Shown here: in pieces, positions 12,497-21,445 of the stretch
How the letters are laid out: every line of letters begins with the position of its first letter
Numbering within the stretch: the stretch's first letter is position 1
Source of the DNA: Arthrinium phaeospermum
Taxonomy: Eukaryota > Ascomycota > Sordariomycetes > Amphisphaeriales > Apiosporaceae
Assembly: GCA_006503535.1 (NCBI GenBank)
Contig: QYRS01000007.1
Location: forward strand, 1,364,001 to 1,428,000
DNA: 64,000 nucleotides
Direction of reading: 5' to 3'
Made by a program: the position numbers and the translations under genes
Notes under the pieces: generated by a model
The model's input: the letters and a program-made list of their open reading frames with translations, nothing else
Told to the model about the DNA's origin: nothing
The model's database searches: none

Positions 12497-12899
12497 TCAT
12501 ATTCGTTTGGTCATAGATGTTCTCTCATCGTTGTGGTGCTTCTTCCAACACTCCCGGAATATCTCCATCTGAGTTGTGAGGTGGTTGTTAGTCCTAGCTG
12601 TTTGCTGAACGAGTTAGTACGAGGGACAGGGCTCACTTCTTTCTTGCACTGGCGCCAATCCTTCTTGTCGTAGTAGCATCGGTCATCTTGGTTTTCATCT
12701 TGGGTTTTTGGGTAGTAATTTCGTTGTTTCCGCATTGACACTGGATGCGTACCTGCACATCCTGTGCTGAAGATTCGCTTGTCCCTGCATGAGAACGTGG
12801 GCGTGTTAGCTAGCTCACGGAGATGCGGCTGTTGCAACGTCATAGCCTAGGAGGACCACTCGTCCGGCGTCGTCCTGTCCTTTTTTCTTCGTTGGACAT
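12497..12899 (-). CDS. COA4-like twin-cysteine (CHCH) cytochrome oxidase assembly factor, frame interrupted
   Basis: Small four-exon gene that is invisible as an open frame. Reading with introns at 12785-12856, 12699-12752 and 12568-12636 gives an N-terminus ending PDEW, then DKRIFSTGCA, CYYDKKDWRQC (a CX9C motif), and KKEMEIFRECW. The tail reads NDERTSM. This matches the COA4/CMC family of intermembrane-space proteins that are oxidised by the Mia40 pathway and help build cytochrome c oxidase. Two frame corrections are needed: the A run near 12885 (six A, seven expected) and a missing base near 12540. The first cysteine pair is spaced by eight residues in this model where nine would be canonical, so the acceptor at 12698 or another missing codon remains open. 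The 345-base interval to the biotin ligase gene looks like a shared divergent promoter. Confidence 0.72.
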
Positions 12900-13244
12900 C
12901 TTTGGTAGTAGTAGGAGTATGATGATGGTACGTTTGGTCTGGTGTAGTACGGTCGTAGCTTCCAGGTAGGCAGGCAGGCCCTGCCGTTGTGGATTGGTCA
13001 ATGGCTGTTATTGCCCCGGACCATAATTGGTCGCCCGAGGTATCACAACTAATAAAAGAAACCAGCCACGATATCCGCTACCCATCCTGTTTGACTGTGT
13101 CTTGTGCAATCCTGACTATAGCATGGGAAGTCTGTCGTGAAAATCCTATCGCCCTCCCAACCTAACCTTTCCACGTCAGCTTTTGACTTTGGTTGCTGCT
13201 ACTACCCATCCGTCATCTCTGCTTCTTCGCCGGGACCGGCAACC
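12900..13244. promoter_or_regulatory. Divergent promoter interval, COA4-like / biotin-protein ligase
   Basis: The two start codons face away from each other across 345 bases, so this stretch must hold both promoters. No single element is distinctive enough to name. Confidence 0.5.
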
Positions 13245-15194
13245 ATGGCCCCTCCCCGTAAACTCAATGTTTTGGTCTACACGGGGACTGGCAGCACCAT
13301 TGAGTCCGTCACGCCATCTACACGTTGCGACGGCTGCTGTCCCCCAACTATGCCGTCATCCCCATCACCGAGAACACCCTGCTAAGGAGCCGTGGGGCCC
13401 CTCGTGCGCCCTCATCGTCTTCCCCGGCGGGGGCCGATCTCGGCTACTGCCGCGTCCTGGACGGCCAGGGCAACGCCATCATCGCGGAATACGTCCGGCG
13501 CGGTGGTGCCTACCTCGCTTCTGCGCCGGCGCCTACTACGGCAGCAAGAAGTGCGAGTTCGAGGTCGGCAACAAGCCCATGGAGGTCGTCGGGTCCAGGC
13601 TCTCCGCCTGCGGTGGCGCCTTCGCGGGGTTTCAGTACCACAGCGAGAAGGCGCCCGGGCCGTCCGGCTCACGTCCGAAGGACATCTTCAAGAGCGCCGG
13701 CGTGGTGCCGGATCAAGTCACGTCCTACTACAATGGCGGCGGCGTCTTCGTGCCCTTCCGTGGCGAGCTTGGTGACGACGTGGAGGTGCTTGCGTCGTAC
13801 GCCGACGATCTGAATGTCGACGGGGGCGAGGACAAGGCTGCTCTGGGTGCACTGCAGAGTCGGCTTGGGCAGCGCACTGCTGTCCGGCCCCCATCCCGAG
13901 TTTTTCCCCTGTCAACCTGAGTAAGCAAATGACGTGCCTGGCTACGACGAGCTGATCGCGACCCTGAAGGCCACGGATGATGTGCGTACCGAGTTCCTCA
14001 AAGCCTGCCTGGCTAAGCTTGGTCTAGAGGTGAGCCAGGAGACGTCCGCTGTGCCTTCGCTGTCGAAGCTTCACCTGTCGTCGCTGACCAAGGGAGAAGT
14101 GGACATCTTGTTGCACACTCTAGAGCCCTCATCACGCGCAAGGATGGCGAGAGTTCATCAAGGGCGAGCAAGATACGTTTCATCTCGAGAAGGAAGACCA
14201 GGTGGTCTACACACGAGTTAAAGGAGGCCTTGCCCGGCACCAACGGCGAGGCGGATCCGAAGAAGGTGGAGGAAGTTGGCATTGTCGATTACTCTGCTAT
14301 CACGAAGAGGATGTGCATGAGACCGCCTGGCACCAGGAAACCCCCTACTTTAACCATCACGCGTTTTATGCCGGGCTTAAGCGTATCGGGAGGTGGATGC
14401 GGATGCGGAGGAGTGGGGCGACCACCTCATGTATGGTGAAGTTGTCACCAGCACGAACACGCTTCTGGAGAAGACTACGGCCTGCTCTCGAAGCTGCCGG
14501 ACGGCTTCACCTTGACGGCTACGACCCAGATTGCCGCGCGGTCGCGGAAACAACGTCTGGGTATCGCCCCCGGGTCCCTCATCATGTCGACGGTGATCAA
14601 CCACCCCCCCATCTCGTGCCCACGCGCCCATCGTCTTCATCCAGTACCTGGCCGCCATCGCCATCGTGCAGGCGGTCAAGGCTACGACAAGGGCTACGCC
14701 GAGGTGCCCGTCAAACTCAAGTGGCCCAACGACATCTACGCCCTGGACCCGCGGTCCAACGCCCGGCACCTACGTCAAGATCGGCGGCATCCTGGCCAAC
14801 TGCGCCTATGCCGATGGCGCCTACCAGATCGTCCTGGGCATCGGCATCAACACCACCAACGGACGCCCCACTACGTCGCTGGACGCTTTGCTGCCGTCGC
14901 ACCTCGCGCCCTTCCGCATCGAGCGCCTCGTCGCCCGCATCCTCACGCGCCTCGATCCCTCTAAGCAGTTCGTCCGCCGGGGCTTCACCGACGAGCTCGA
15001 GCGCACCTACTACCCCACTGGCACGGGCGCCAGGAGGTCACGCTCGAGGCCGAGGGCGGCGTCCGGGCCCGCATCGTCGGCATCACGCGCGACTGGGCAT
15101 GCTGCGCGCCGAGGAGATCGGTCGGGCAAGATGTGGGCTGCAGAGCGACGACAGCTTCGACTTTTTCAAGGGCCTGGTGAAGCGGAAAATCTAA
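13245..15194 (+). CDS. Biotin-protein ligase (holocarboxylase synthetase), frame heavily interrupted
   Basis: Attaches biotin, through biotinyl-AMP, to a lysine of pyruvate and acetyl-CoA carboxylases. The start at 13245 gives MAPPRKLNVLVYTG. The N-terminal glutamine-amidotransferase-like domain (BPL_N) shows LLSPNYAVIPITENTLL, CALIVFPGG, FCAGAYYGS and SYYNGGG. The C-terminal catalytic domain shows GEVVTSTNTLLE near 14440, the nucleotides for the biotin-binding RGRGNN near 14540, then SLIMSTVINHP, VKLKWPNDIYA near 14720, KIGGILANCAYADGAYQIVLG and GINTTN. The last residues are FFKGLVKRKI before the stop at 15192-15194. At least eight frame shifts split it into overlapping pieces, for example near 13310, 13420, 13515, 13600, 14140, 14235, 14545 and 14755. 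No premature stop by substitution was needed to explain the breaks. The gene should be essential, so the breaks are probably errors. Confidence 0.88.
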
Positions 15195-15556
15195 GACTTT
15201 GGGACAGAGATGAAAAGAATCTGGCGTTCCGGGAGACGGGAGAGGGTCATATGGCAGGTGGAACAAAGTGACTTTCAAAAAATACTATAGACGATAGAAG
15301 CATCCGGATGTAAACAAACAGACGGTGACAGCGCCTCGCTTGGTCATTATGTACTATCATTTTGTCCATATTCAAGCCGGGTTGTGACGCTGAATGGTAT
15401 TCTACCTTGCTTTCGCTCGCGGTATTGATTTTAAGCATGTTCGAATGCTGAAGACCTCCGTCAAACATTGCACGGAGATGGGTATATAGTACGGGCTCGC
15501 CTCTTGGTCCTATAACTTGGCACTTGTCACCCACCCCTTTGACCACCCCCTACTCC
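15195..15556. other. Convergent spacer
   Basis: Lies between the 3' ends of the biotin ligase and the FAD oxidoreductase genes. No gene is supported. Confidence 0.5.
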
Positions 15557-17654
15557 TCAATCAACAGTGAACCCCTCTTCCGGGAATAACCGCATGCCGC
15601 CCCGCCCGCCGGCCCGAATCACGCTATGCGCGACGTCGTCGAGCCCGTCGCTCGTGCACTTGTCGTCGAGGGGTAGACGGCCCGTCGACGCTGCCGAGCA
15701 CGCCGCTGGCCATGGCGCCCCCCGCGCGTACAGCCCCCGATGCCGGCCCTCGCCGTCGAGCACGAGCCCCGTCTCCTCCTCGACCCGCACGAAGCCCACC
15801 ACCCGCGTCTTGCGCGGGGCGTCGGCGACCGCCCCCGCGGCAGCGATATGTCCACCGCGTAGAAGGCGCCCGCTTCAGCGCCGTCTGCCGGTGCTCCGCT
15901 TGCTCTTGCGTCGTCCCGTCCCGCCCGATCGCTTCGTTGTACTCGCTGACGGCCTGGCCCACCCGTCGGCGTCGGTCCCGATCTTTTGCGCGAGCCGGTC
16001 CAGCGTCTTGGCTTTTTGGTGGGCGGTGCGCGCGGCGGCGGGGGTTTCCGTCGCTGCTGGGAGTGGTAGTCTTCTCTCTGTATTTCTTCTTTCCTCTGTT
16101 TCCTTTCCTTCGATTTCGACTTCAACCTCGGTTTCAGCTTGGCCTTCAGCTGTTCCGGCTTCAGCGTCTTCGGCGGCTTCGGCTTCTTCGTCGCCATGGC
16201 CCACTGCCGCACGAGGATGAGGAAGGCCTCCCCGCCCGCCTGGCGCGCCAGCTCGCGCGAGAAGGCCTTGCCGTCCGCGTCCTCGGCCGAGAACCGGCGG
16301 CCCGTCTCGTGCGCGACCGCGATGCCGCAACATGTGGGTGCGGGCCAGCGGCAGGGGGGCGGCGCCGACAGCGACGAGCCCGCGGGCGGCTTGTCGTCCA
16401 TGCGGGAAAAGTAGGCCACGTCGCCGCCCGTCTGCCGCGCCAGCGCGACGCCCGCGCCGCCCCCGCGCGAGTACGCGCTATTAGTATTAACATTATTGCA
16501 GCCCGAGCGGACGCGGGGTCGCCGTTGGGGTGCCTCGCCCGTCGTCGCCAGCACCACCCCGATCCGCGCCCGGAAGAAGACGCGCTTCATGGGCTTGCGC
16601 AGCAGGACCGCCACGCTGCTGTTGTGGCGCGCGACCCAGCTTCAGGCGGATGCACTGCTGGGAGACCGGGTCCGTGGGCGGGAGGACTTCGCACTCGACG
16701 CCCGTCACGACTTTGTTGTTTTGTTGCTGTTGTTGCTGTTGTTGCTGTTGTTGCTGTGTTGCTGTTGATACTGTTGATGCTACTACCCTCCGCTCGCTCT
16801 CTTGCTCCCCCTCCCGCACCCTTCTTCTTCTTCTTCTTCCTCCTCCTCCTCCATCTCTTCATTACCTCCGCAACCCGTCGTCGCCAGCACCACCCCGATC
16901 CGCGCCCGGAAGAAGACGCGCTTCATGGGCTTGCGCAGCAGGACCGCCACGCTGCTGTTGTGGCGCGAGACCCAGCGCTTCAGGCGGATGCACTGCTGGG
17001 AGACCGGGTCCGTGGCGGGAGGACTTCGCACTCGACGCCCGTCACGACTTTGTTGTTGTTGCTGTTGTTGCTGTTGTTGCTGTTGTTGCTGGTGTTGCTG
17101 TTGATACTGTTGATGCTACTACCTCCCGCTCGCTCTCTTGCTCCCCCTCCCGCACCCCTTCTTCTTCTTCTCTTCCTCCTCCTCCTCCATCTCTTCATTA
17201 CCTCCGCAAACCAACCGCACGGCCGGAAGGCCGATTGGTGCTCCAGCCGCAGCAGCAGACTCTCCGGCCTAGTCCGCGCGTTCTTCAGCAGCGTCTCGGA
17301 GGTGGCGCTCCCGGACCTCTTCCTCCGGATGGAGTCGGGCAACCCCACGCAGGACAGACGACAACCGGGCGAGTCGTCCCGCACGAAAGCATCGCCGTGC
17401 TGCTTCAACCACGACCGCACCTCGACGCTCTTCGTCTTGCGGATGAGCGCGTCCAGGTCGGCGACGCCGAACGTGTCATAACGGGGGTGCGTCGGCATCG
17501 CCGCTGCCGCCGCGCGTGGTGGCGCCGGCGTCGTCGATCAGGAGCACCGTGATGGTCTCATCGTGCTCGAGGGCTTCCAGAGCCGTGCATATACCAGCGA
17601 GGCCCGAACGATAACGATGATATCGTACTCGAAGTTGCTGCTGCTCTCGCCCAT
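15557..17654 (-). CDS. FAD-dependent oxidoreductase of the fumarate reductase / 3-ketosteroid dehydrogenase type, frame interrupted
   Basis: The start at 17654 reads MGESSSNFEYDIIVI, and one base further in frame gives the Rossmann motif GSGLAGICTALEALE, then VLLIDDAG. The middle shows GIAVAHETGRRFSAED near 16310-16260 (family: substrate-proximal region) and FLILVRQWAM near 16210. The C-terminal FAD-contacting part shows VSEYNEAIGRDGT, PFYAVDI, GLVLDGEG and GLYARGAMASGVLGS. The likely stop is at 15557-15559. This order fits the FAD_binding_2 family; fumarate reductase (OSM1-like) and tricarballylate or ketosteroid dehydrogenases are all possible, and I cannot choose among them. An exon and an intron lie inside a tandem duplication (16541-17209). 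Several frame breaks (near 17625, 17500, 16500, 15960, 15850) and the duplication leave the exact protein uncertain. Confidence 0.72.
16541..17209. repeat. Tandem duplication, two copies of about 335 bp containing an exon and an intron
   Basis: Copy A (16541-16876) and copy B (16877-17209) both start GTCGTCGCCAGCACCACCCC and end in ATTACCTCCGCAA. On the minus strand each copy carries one coding block (VVTGVECEVLPP, IRLK, NSSVAVLLRKPMKRVFF, ARIGVVLATTG) plus the upstream intron with its GCGGAG|GTAATG donor. The copies abut exactly and differ by small indels (for example GTGGGCGGG against GTGGCGGG) and very few substitutions. Inside each copy are microsatellites of TTGCTG type (about 16712-16765 and 17049-17103) and TTC/TCC runs (about 16824-16855 and 17160-17190). 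Confidence 0.88.
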
Positions 17655-18227
17655 AGGGGGTTTCAAAAATAAAGAATGCTCATATGTGTTAGGGGAGTAT
17701 TTTGCCCCTTGCAGGACACTGAACAACATTTCCCTATATATAAATAAGTACCTACTTACGGATATAGGTACAACGATATTGGCTCCCCCCGAGCGGCAGG
17801 GAGGGTCCGTTGCCGAATGTTGGCTTGAGATTGGATTCACGGGCCCGCTTTGGTGTAATTGGACAGGAGGCCGTGCTGTGACATGGGTGGTGAGAGGCCC
17901 ATATGGCCCAATAAGAAATTAGTAAACCACCCAGCACCCCCGGCACCGCCCAGCAAGGGTGCAATGTGCAGATCGATCATATTTATACGGTGAAGCTGCT
18001 CCCAAATCCGCCCAAAATACCAAATGACTTCACCTGGGGCACCCTTGGCTCGCCTTAAGTGAACAATCAGCGTGGTAAATTGGGTCCGTTGTCCATTCTC
18101 ATGTCAAAATTCCATGTGGTCATGGGTTCCTCCTCCTATCCATAGCTCCGTAATTAAACCATGTCCGAATAGTGGCACATTGGTAATCTACAAAACCCGA
18201 AGCCTCCCCCTGCTACATTTGCTCTTC
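17655..18227. other. Spacer upstream of the FAD oxidoreductase
   Basis: No gene supported. The right end should hold the 3' region of the spermidine-synthase-like gene and the left end the promoter of the FAD oxidoreductase, both on the minus strand. Confidence 0.5.
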
Positions 18228-20101
18228 TCATTTCTTACCAATTCCCCAGATCTCTTTGGGCAAGACAGTCCGCATGACGGACCAGTGGCCCAGCGCTGTC
18301 TGCGGGTGGTGCTTGACGAGCACGTCGGTTGGTTGTTTCGCACTAGGCCTACTTTGTCGTCGCTCAAGAAGGCCGACTGGCACTTCATGTGTTGGCACCA
18401 TGAATTGCTCCCGCGCCTTGCTCTGCAGGAAATCCCGATTGACCGCGTGCCTAAACGCAATCTTCTTTTCTGTCTTCCTGCAGAAGACTACGACGTTGTC
18501 GAAATCTTGTCCGGTCTTTTCAATATCCTCATCGGATGGTTGTGGTGACTCGCGGAACACGCGGCAAGAGGGGAAGACCTCTCGGATAGTGCGCATCACA
18601 GTGCTCAGAGGAGGCAGCAGGAAGTCACCGGCATAGTTCTGCGGAGGAGTCGTTAGAGGACAATCTGGGGATCTTGGGGGAGGACAATCTGGGGATCTTG
18701 GGGATTGCCAACTTACAATAGCGATGACACCATCTGGCTTGAGCAGAGCGTTCAGGGATTGGAGGAACTCCAGCGTAAAAAGCGGGATGGGCTCGGCTCC
18801 GCCGGTAAAAACATCATGAAGGATATAGTCGTAGTGCTCGGGCTCCTCCACTGCAGCTCGGGCAGTGTAGCTGACCGCGTCCTCAATCACAGCATGTGGT
18901 TTGCGGGAAGCCCGAAGTACTTCACGGCATATTCGTAGACGACAGGATCAATCTCCACGATGGTGGTGTCAATCCCATGGGCAATCATAGCCGATGGGGA
19001 CGTACCAATACCGAGGCCACTTGGGAAATGGTCAGTACACACGCATCCTTGGTGGGCAAAACATTACTTACATGTTGAGTGCCTTGGCCTGGTTATCGGG
19101 AACCTTTTTGTCAACCTTGACAAGGCGTACCGCCTCAAGCATGGTGAACACGGCGTAGATTGGCTCTGCCACGATCGGCTTCTCAAAGTGCGTCCATTCG
19201 CCGCCGAGCAGACTGTGGTCGCATCTCATAACTCGGAAGCCCCGCTCATGGCTTTCTAGCACTGACATGTAGCCTGTCACAGACTCGCGCCTGTCGAGCA
19301 ATGTCCACTGCTGTGTTTCCAGGGACGCAACACCAACTCGAGACCAACTCTGGTCGAGATGAAAGACTTGCCGATGTGGCTTCCCAATTGGTCGGCAGAG
19401 AGCATCTCGGCGAACTTGTATACTCCGTATGAACCGAAACCGGGGGCAGCATCTGCCGCCCATTTGGGCAATCCTGAGAGATCAAGCAGCTCCAAGACGT
19501 CGGCAACACAGGCCACGGTCAACGTCATGAGAGGGAACAAGGTCAACGCCTCGGTGACCAAGGGGCCCCAATAAGCTGTCAGCGTGCCGCTCAACTTGAA
19601 CAGGTAAAACTGCACCATGGGAATGTAGGCAGCAATCAAGGGAAGCATCAGCCATGTCTTGAGGGCAGGTTCCTCTTGAAGAACAGGTTTCCCGACCAGC
19701 CGACGAAGGCTGCAGCCATCAAGACTAGTTGTGCCATATGGCCGAGGGGATCCCGCCGTATACGGGCGAGAGCGTCAACTGGGAAAACATTGGCATACAC
19801 GCCGAGTATGCTCAGCAGTGAAGCCGCCTTGCCGTAGACCTGGCCTTGTTCAAGAAGCCATTTCGACCAGGTCTCGGTCTGGGCTTGGTCTTTGAGCTGC
19901 TTCAACTCGCGCTCAAAGCTCTCTGGGGTGAAGGACGAATTGGGATCTATCGCCGGAGGTTCTTCCTTCCGCGGCTTTTCCTTTCGCGGCTGCTTTCTGT
20001 GGTGCTTTCTGCGGCACTTCCTTTTGCGGCACTTCCTCCTCCATCGGCGGCTCCTCCCTCTGCGGCGCCGCCTTCTTAGCCGACCGTGTACGGGGGGCCA
20101 T
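18228..20101 (-). CDS. Membrane protein with a C-terminal spermidine/spermine-synthase-like domain, frame interrupted
   Basis: The start at 20101 gives MAPRTRSAKKAAPQREEPP, followed by a Lys/Glu/Pro-rich low-complexity stretch with repeated PQK units. After FTPESFERELKQLKDQ come at least four hydrophobic segments: LLSILGVYANVF, MAQLVLMAAAFVGWSG, LPLIAAYIPMVQFYLFK and LFPLMTLTVACVADVLELL. The C-terminal half is a Rossmann methyltransferase fold of the polyamine synthase type: GLGIGTSPSAM (nucleotide-binding glycine loop), DTTIVEIDPVVYEYA with the acidic residue after strand 2, and DYILHDVFTGG. Introns lie at 18639-18716 and 19020-19071; the first contains a 23-bp direct repeat. Frame breaks occur near 19975, 19658 and 19333. 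Fungi hold such membrane-tethered synthase homologues besides the soluble enzyme, and their reaction is not established, so true polyamine synthesis is unproven. Confidence 0.8.
18659..18706. repeat. Short direct repeat inside an intron
   Basis: Two adjacent copies of GGACAATCTGGGGATCTTGG lie inside the intron of the synthase-like gene. Probably replication slippage; no function is evident. Confidence 0.8.
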
Positions 20102-20604
20102 AGTAAACAAATTGATCAATGGGAAGGATGGCTGGCAAAAAACACGAGAACAAATTACATCAACAATTCCAATAAAAACAGGAATTGGACTTCGACCAAC
20201 AGGGCTCAAAACAAGAGACAAAAAATATTCAACAGCCCGCTGTTGAGGCTCCGTTGTCTAGACGTATGTGTTGTTCGGCGGAAATGGCCAGATGTTTTTC
20301 ACGGACGGACCAAATACAAGTAGATCCATCAACCACCTATCAGCTACCACCACGCAGGGGCGGTTTGGAGCCACACTTTGTTTCAAGTACAAGTAGACAG
20401 GACCCTGAGTGGAATGCTTGGCGGAACGGACCACGCCAAGCCACATGTGCTGCTCAATGGTGGCTTGGCTGCTTATGTCACTTTTCACCCAAGCCACACT
20501 TTTAGCTGAGCTCCACCAAAATTCCATCGCCATTGCAGAGACGCAACCGAACCTTCGAACATTGTCGCATCAGTCCGGCGCATTGACTGAAGACATCGCC
20601 CATC
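20102..20604. promoter_or_regulatory. Divergent promoter interval, synthase-like gene / mitochondrial L33
   Basis: The two genes start on opposite strands across 503 bases. No named element can be assigned and no further gene is seen. Confidence 0.5.
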
Positions 20605-20918
20605 ATGGCTAAGAAACGTACGTAGTCACCTTTCTGGGCCCAAGGCGGAAGTGGTGACCAATGCTGACTCTGCGACCACCCACACAGCCAAGGCTCGCAT
20701 GATCAACGTGCGCCTCTTGTCCATGGCCATGACCGGATTTTTCTACTCGTTCACACGACCACGAGTAGCACGGCCAATGAGTATGCTCAAATACGACCCA
20801 ATCGGTACGATTCACTCCTGTTGTATGCTCTGTCAGCCAATGTTCCTGCCAGCTAACGTTGCTGTCCCTTTAGTGCGGAAAAAGGTTCTTCCTCGAGCAG
20901 AAACGGAAAGGCAAATAG
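20605..20918 (+). CDS. Mitochondrial large-subunit ribosomal protein bL33m, frame interrupted
   Basis: The protein is only about 55 residues and comes from three exons: 20605-20617, 20688-20804 and 20874-20918. It reads [18 protein letters not shown], then [31 protein letters not shown], and ends LEQKRKGK. This is the standard L33 sequence pattern of fungal mitoribosomes (yeast MRPL39). The tiny first exon of 13 bases and the intron after codon 4 decide the start. One T appears to be missing in the run at 20888-20890, which otherwise shifts the last ten residues out of frame. It acts in mitochondrial translation. Confidence 0.9.
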
Positions 20919-21445
20919 TCTCACGCGCCCACGACAAAAACGAATGCGATGGCTACACGTATGGATTGATGGCCAAATCAATTGGTCTCGCCCGGGCGGG
21001 ATCCACGATGGAGTCCATGGAGGCCAAACAAGATCTGGCCGACAGCCCGCTGGCTACTTGTACATTACTGTATAAGTGTGTACCATTAGAAAGCCTGGAG
21101 AGATCAAGCATCATCAGCATAGGGAACGAACTAGGCGTTTTGATTTGGGAGCTCGGCTTCTACATGAACACTCTCGCCACTTGTTTGCAACATACCACGC
21201 TACCATCCCATCAGATGCCACCCATCCTTGTGTCCTCTCCATCTCAAGCAATATTACAGCAACATGCGAAAATGTGTAATCTTCCATGGAGTAGTGTCTA
21301 GTTGAACATCGCACGCGATAGAATCGCGCGGCCAGTATGACAGACGACACCTCGCCCAAAAACAAACGAACTCAATTTAACAACAGCAAAATGTGGAAGC
21401 ACTTCCATATGCCAGCCGAATCTCACACGATTCCCATGCATTTGA
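20919..21445. other. Convergent spacer
   Basis: Lies between the 3' ends of the L33 gene and the coiled-coil gene. No coding sequence is supported. Confidence 0.5.

Noticed and set aside
15712..17481. Plus-strand open frame of 589 codons
   Set aside because: It is the antisense shadow of the GC-rich FAD oxidoreductase gene. Its product is low-complexity Arg/Leu/Pro sequence passing through microsatellites.
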